A DNA stretch of 8,106 nucleotides from Mogibacterium sp. GTDB taxonomy: Bacteria > Bacillota > Clostridia > Peptostreptococcales > Anaerovoracaceae. Below, piece by piece: positions 6,334-8,106 of the stretch. The notes below the pieces were generated by a model that saw only the letters and a program-made list of their open reading frames with translations, searched no databases and was not told where the DNA came from. A program made the translations under genes and the position numbers. Within the stretch, counting starts at the first letter, position 1. Each line of letters starts with the position of its first letter. The DNA lies in assembly GCA_016775335.1 (NCBI GenBank), contig JAEUGJ010000010.1:150644-158749 (forward strand), read 5' to 3'.

Positions 6334-7779
6334 ATGAAAACGAGCGTATCGAAGAAGCTGACCGCCCTGGTGCTGGCCTGCGCGGTGTGGTTCGGAATGT
6401 CGGCGACGATGGGAACCGTCACGGCAAATGCGGCGGAAAATGAAGCCATGAAAGCGGGCGACCGCGTGAAGATGGGCGTTGCAAGCAATGAATATGTAGG
6501 AACTCCGGAGTGGACCGTGCTGGACGTTGTGGACGACAATGCGGACGGAACTCCGGACAGAGCGTATCTGGTGTCGACGTATCTGTGGAAGGATAAAACC
6601 GGAGTGGATACAATGATTTTTGGCAACGGCGGAAGCAGTAAATGGGACGGAAGCAATGCAAAAGCGTGGTGTGAGAAATTCTATACCAATGTTTTGAAGA
6701 AATCTGAGCTGGTGGCAACTACGGATATCAACGATCCGCAGGACGGAAATTTTCCGGCAGTAGAATCCAAAGGAAATAAAGTATTTTTCCTGTCCCATGC
6801 GGATGTTATGAATGAAAAATACTTCAAAGACGATGCCGCACGGAAAGCGGAGGTTCCGGGTGAAGGAAAAGGAATGTACTGGACCAGAACACCGGGATCG
6901 GTACCCGGAAGAGTAGTAATAATTCAAGAAAGCGGAAAAAAGTTTGCCGGTAATAATGTTATAGATAACCGCGTAAAGATGCGTCCGGCAATGTACCTGG
7001 ATCTCCACAGCGACGCATGCGTACAGCGCACCGAAGCAGAGGGCGCGGTAACCTGGGAGTACGACGTGGAAAACACGGCTCACACCTATGCAGAGCCGAC
7101 CTACACCTGGGCCGAAGATTATTCCGCATGCTCCGCAGCGACAACCTGCACGAAGTGCGGCGCAGCACTGAACGAAAAAGGAAAAATTTTCTCTGAAGTT
7201 ACCAAGGAAGCGACCGCCGCGGAAGAGGGCAACACCTGCTACACCGCAACGTTCGAAAACGAAGCGTTCGGCCCGCAGGTGAAGAATGTTCCGATTGCAA
7301 AGCTCCCGGCAAAGCCAATCACGAAGCCGGCAAATAAAGGTCTGAAGAACGGCGGGAAGTACACCGCAGCAGGGGCATCCTACAAGGTAATCTCCGCAAA
7401 GGCATGCACCGTCGCTCTGGTAAAAGCAAAGAACGTAAAGTCCGTCAGCGTTCCGGCGACCGTAAAGATTTCCGGCAAAAGCTGCAAGGTGGTTCAGGTC
7501 AAAGCAAAGGCGTTCACCGGCAAGAAAATCCGCAAGGTGACCGTGGGCAAGAACGTAAAGAAGCTGGACAAGTATGCCTTCGCAAAATCCAAGGTAACGA
7601 CCGTAGTTCTGAAGACCAAGGCCCTGAAGAAGTCCACCGTAAAAGGATGCTTCAAATCCTCCAAGGTGAAGACCGTTCAGGTAAAGGTCGGAACCAAGAA
7701 GCAGAACAAGAAGATGGTAAAGACCTACAAGAAAGCATTCACCAAAAAGAACTGCGGAAAGAAAGTAAAGGTAAAATAG
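6334..7779 (+). CDS. Secreted protein with one DUF6273-like domain and a lysine-rich C-terminal domain
   Basis: This 481-aa protein is a shorter paralogue of the preceding gene, also of unknown function. It has a signal peptide (KK 7-8, hydrophobic 10-29, probable cleavage after ANA at 31-33) and one DUF6273-like domain (about 38-225) with KVFFLS (149-154), a divergent YWTRTPG (182-188) in place of WLRSPG, and MRPAMYL (216-222). One Cys module follows (257-322; C266, C272, C275 in C-x5-C-x2-C-G), then a Pro/Lys linker (323-335) and the basic C-terminal domain (336-481). That domain aligns without gaps to residues 636-781 of the neighbour, with 122 of 146 residues identical by hand count. The ATG at 6334 has AAAGGA at 6321-6326. 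No sorting signal is present. Cell-wall retention through the basic domain is inference. A strong terminator follows at 7817-7861. Confidence 0.88.
   Translation: MKTSVSKKLTALVLACAVWFGMSATMGTVTANAAENEAMKAGDRVKMGVASNEYVGTPEWTVLDVVDDNADGTPDRAYLVSTYLWKDKTGVDTMIFGNGGSSKWDGSNAKAWCEKFYTNVLKKSELVATTDINDPQDGNFPAVESKGNKVFFLSHADVMNEKYFKDDAARKAEVPGEGKGMYWTRTPGSVPGRVVIIQESGKKFAGNNVIDNRVKMRPAMYLDLHSDACVQRTEAEGAVTWEYDVENTAHTYAEPTYTWAEDYSACSAATTCTKCGAALNEKGKIFSEVTKEATAAEEGNTCYTATFENEAFGPQVKNVPIAKLPAKPITKPANKGLKNGGKYTAAGASYKVISAKACTVALVKAKNVKSVSVPATVKISGKSCKVVQVKAKAFTGKKIRKVTVGKNVKKLDKYAFAKSKVTTVVLKTKALKKSTVKGCFKSSKVKTVQVKVGTKKQNKKMVKTYKKAFTKKNCGKKVKVK
7339..7776 (+). repeat. C-terminal module, copy B of a 438-bp direct repeat
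   Basis: This is the partner of 5803-6240, encoding residues 336-481 of the second secreted protein. Three cysteines (in GKSCKV, KGCFKSS and KKNCGKK) are conserved in both copies; copy B has one extra (Cys357, in AKACTV). Recombination between the copies would delete the second gene's N-terminal part and fuse the genes in frame, because the offset is a multiple of three. Confidence 0.9.
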
Positions 7780-7816
7780 TTTTATTACCGGTTTTAAATT
7801 GTAAAACAACATAAAG

Positions 7817-7861
7817 AAGAGAGGAAGGACCCGGCCCCGCGGCCGGCTCCTTCCTCTCTTT
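7817..7861 (+). terminator. Long intrinsic terminator after the second DUF6273 gene
   Basis: AAGAGAGGAAGGA (7817-7829) pairs with TCCTTCCTCTCTT (7848-7860) over 13 bp. After one mismatch the stem continues with CCGGCC (7831-7836) and GGCCGG (7841-7846) around a 4-nt loop. The T-tract is short (TTTGATTT). It ends the rightward transcription unit. Confidence 0.85.
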
Positions 7862-7979
7862 GATTTCCCGGCCTCCGGCATCCCGGCTGTGCCTGCCGGC
7901 ATGCTTGTTCGCCGGCCTTGCTGCTTCAGCCTTCGGCGAAATGGCATCTGTCGGCCGGCCGGCCGCCGGCGAAACTGCG

Positions 7980-7995
7980 AATTCCGGCCGGAATT
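7980..7995. repeat. Perfect 16-bp palindrome
   Basis: AATTCCGGCCGGAATT is fully self-complementary with no spacer. Gapless palindromes of this length suit binding by a protein dimer better than RNA hairpin formation. It is non-coding and lies 22 bp before repeat copy 3. Confidence 0.7.
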
Positions 7996-8016
7996 TGTGT
8001 GAAGATTTAGCTCCCC

Positions 8017-8106
8017 GAAACGAAGCCACAAGGCCTAGCGGGGAATCGAGCGCAAACCGGCCGGCCCTGTGCCGCCAACCCTGAAATTCCCGACCCGGGG
8101 TTCGCG
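8017..8106 (+). repeat. Intergenic repeat, diverged copy 3, truncated by the window end
   Basis: GAAACGAAGCC at 8017 aligns with the unit start. CTAGCGGGGAATCGAGCGC (8035-8053) matches copy 2 at 18 of 19 positions, and the end GGTTCGCG (8099-8106) matches 84-91 of copy 1. The distance between the core GCGGGGA and this GGTTCGCG is 61 bp here and 63 bp in copy 1. CGCAAACC (8051-8058) pairs with the terminal GGTTCGCG with one change, which is a G-U pair if the minus strand is the RNA. The next unit would start just past the window. Confidence 0.7.

Larger units (their letters stand above)
7780..8106. other. Non-coding end region, 327 bp
   Basis: This region holds the terminator of the second DUF6273 gene (7817-7861), a run of GC-rich palindromes (GGCCGGCC at 7953-7960, 7957-7964 and 8059-8066, and a 16-bp palindrome at 7980-7995), a 9-bp inverted repeat (TTCGCCGGC 7908-7916 with GCCGGCGAA 7965-7973), and repeat copy 3 from 8017. 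Open frames exist here only because stop codons are rare in GC-rich DNA. None has a ribosome binding site or a recognisable protein. Confidence 0.65.

Noticed and set aside
6334..6400. Lipoprotein signal (VLAC at residues 13-16) in the second DUF6273 protein
   Set aside because: The hydrophobic stretch continues past the Cys and a good signal peptidase I site (ANA-A) follows at 31-34. The -3 and -2 residues fit a lipobox poorly.
6259..8031. A 590-codon open frame on the minus strand opposite the second DUF6273 gene
   Set aside because: It lies antisense to a gene with a signal peptide, ribosome binding site and clear homology to its neighbour. Its translation is Cys/Arg/Phe-rich without domains, as expected for the complement of lysine-rich coding DNA, and it extends through the terminator.

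Overview
The window looks like chromosomal DNA of an anaerobic, GC-rich Gram-positive (Bacillota, Clostridia/Eubacteriales-like; this placement is inference). The reasons are strong Shine-Dalgarno sites (AAGGAGG, AAGGAG), sigma-A-type promoters (TATAAT), a class B sortase, Gram-positive-type signal peptides, and two secreted proteins with DUF6273-like and lysine-rich BspA-type C-terminal domains, a style common in gut and oral Clostridia. No phage, transposase, CRISPR, tRNA or rRNA is visible.

Layout, left to right. (i) 1-289 is non-coding: one full and one partial copy of a 96-bp tandem repeat, a perfect 10-bp hairpin, and the minus-strand terminator of the first gene. (ii) 290-1783 (-) is an alpha-D-phosphohexomutase (PMM/PGM). 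(iii) 1784-1947 is a divergent promoter region. (iv) 1948-2868 (+) is a membrane-anchored class B sortase. (v) 2869-3014 between convergent genes holds three consecutive hairpin terminators. (vi) 3015-3569 (-) is an Apt-like type I phosphoribosyltransferase with a clear promoter. (vii) 3570-3897 is a divergent intergenic region with a GC-rich palindromic block that resembles a decayed copy of the flanking repeat, and a 7-bp hairpin touching the Shine-Dalgarno of the next gene. (viii) 3898-6243 (+) and 6334-7779 (+) are two paralogous secreted proteins built from DUF6273-like domains, a Cys-triad module and a shared basic C-terminal domain. (ix) 7780-8106 holds a long terminator, several GC-rich palindromes, and a third copy of the flanking repeat that runs off the window end.

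How the genes relate. The mutase and phosphoribosyltransferase are housekeeping enzymes (sugar-phosphate and nucleotide metabolism). The sortase and the two secreted proteins belong to the cell surface. The sortase has no recognisable sorting-signal substrate here, and the two secreted proteins have neither a sorting signal nor a C-terminal membrane anchor, so they are probably held non-covalently by the basic C-terminal domain or released.

The most unusual material is the non-coding repeat family, found in the same orientation at both ends of the window with a probable relic in the middle, and associated with GGCCGGCC palindromes. Next is the recent duplication or gene conversion of the C-terminal module of the two surface proteins. 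I do not see a clear-cut new multi-gene system; the repeat family is the best candidate for something undescribed.
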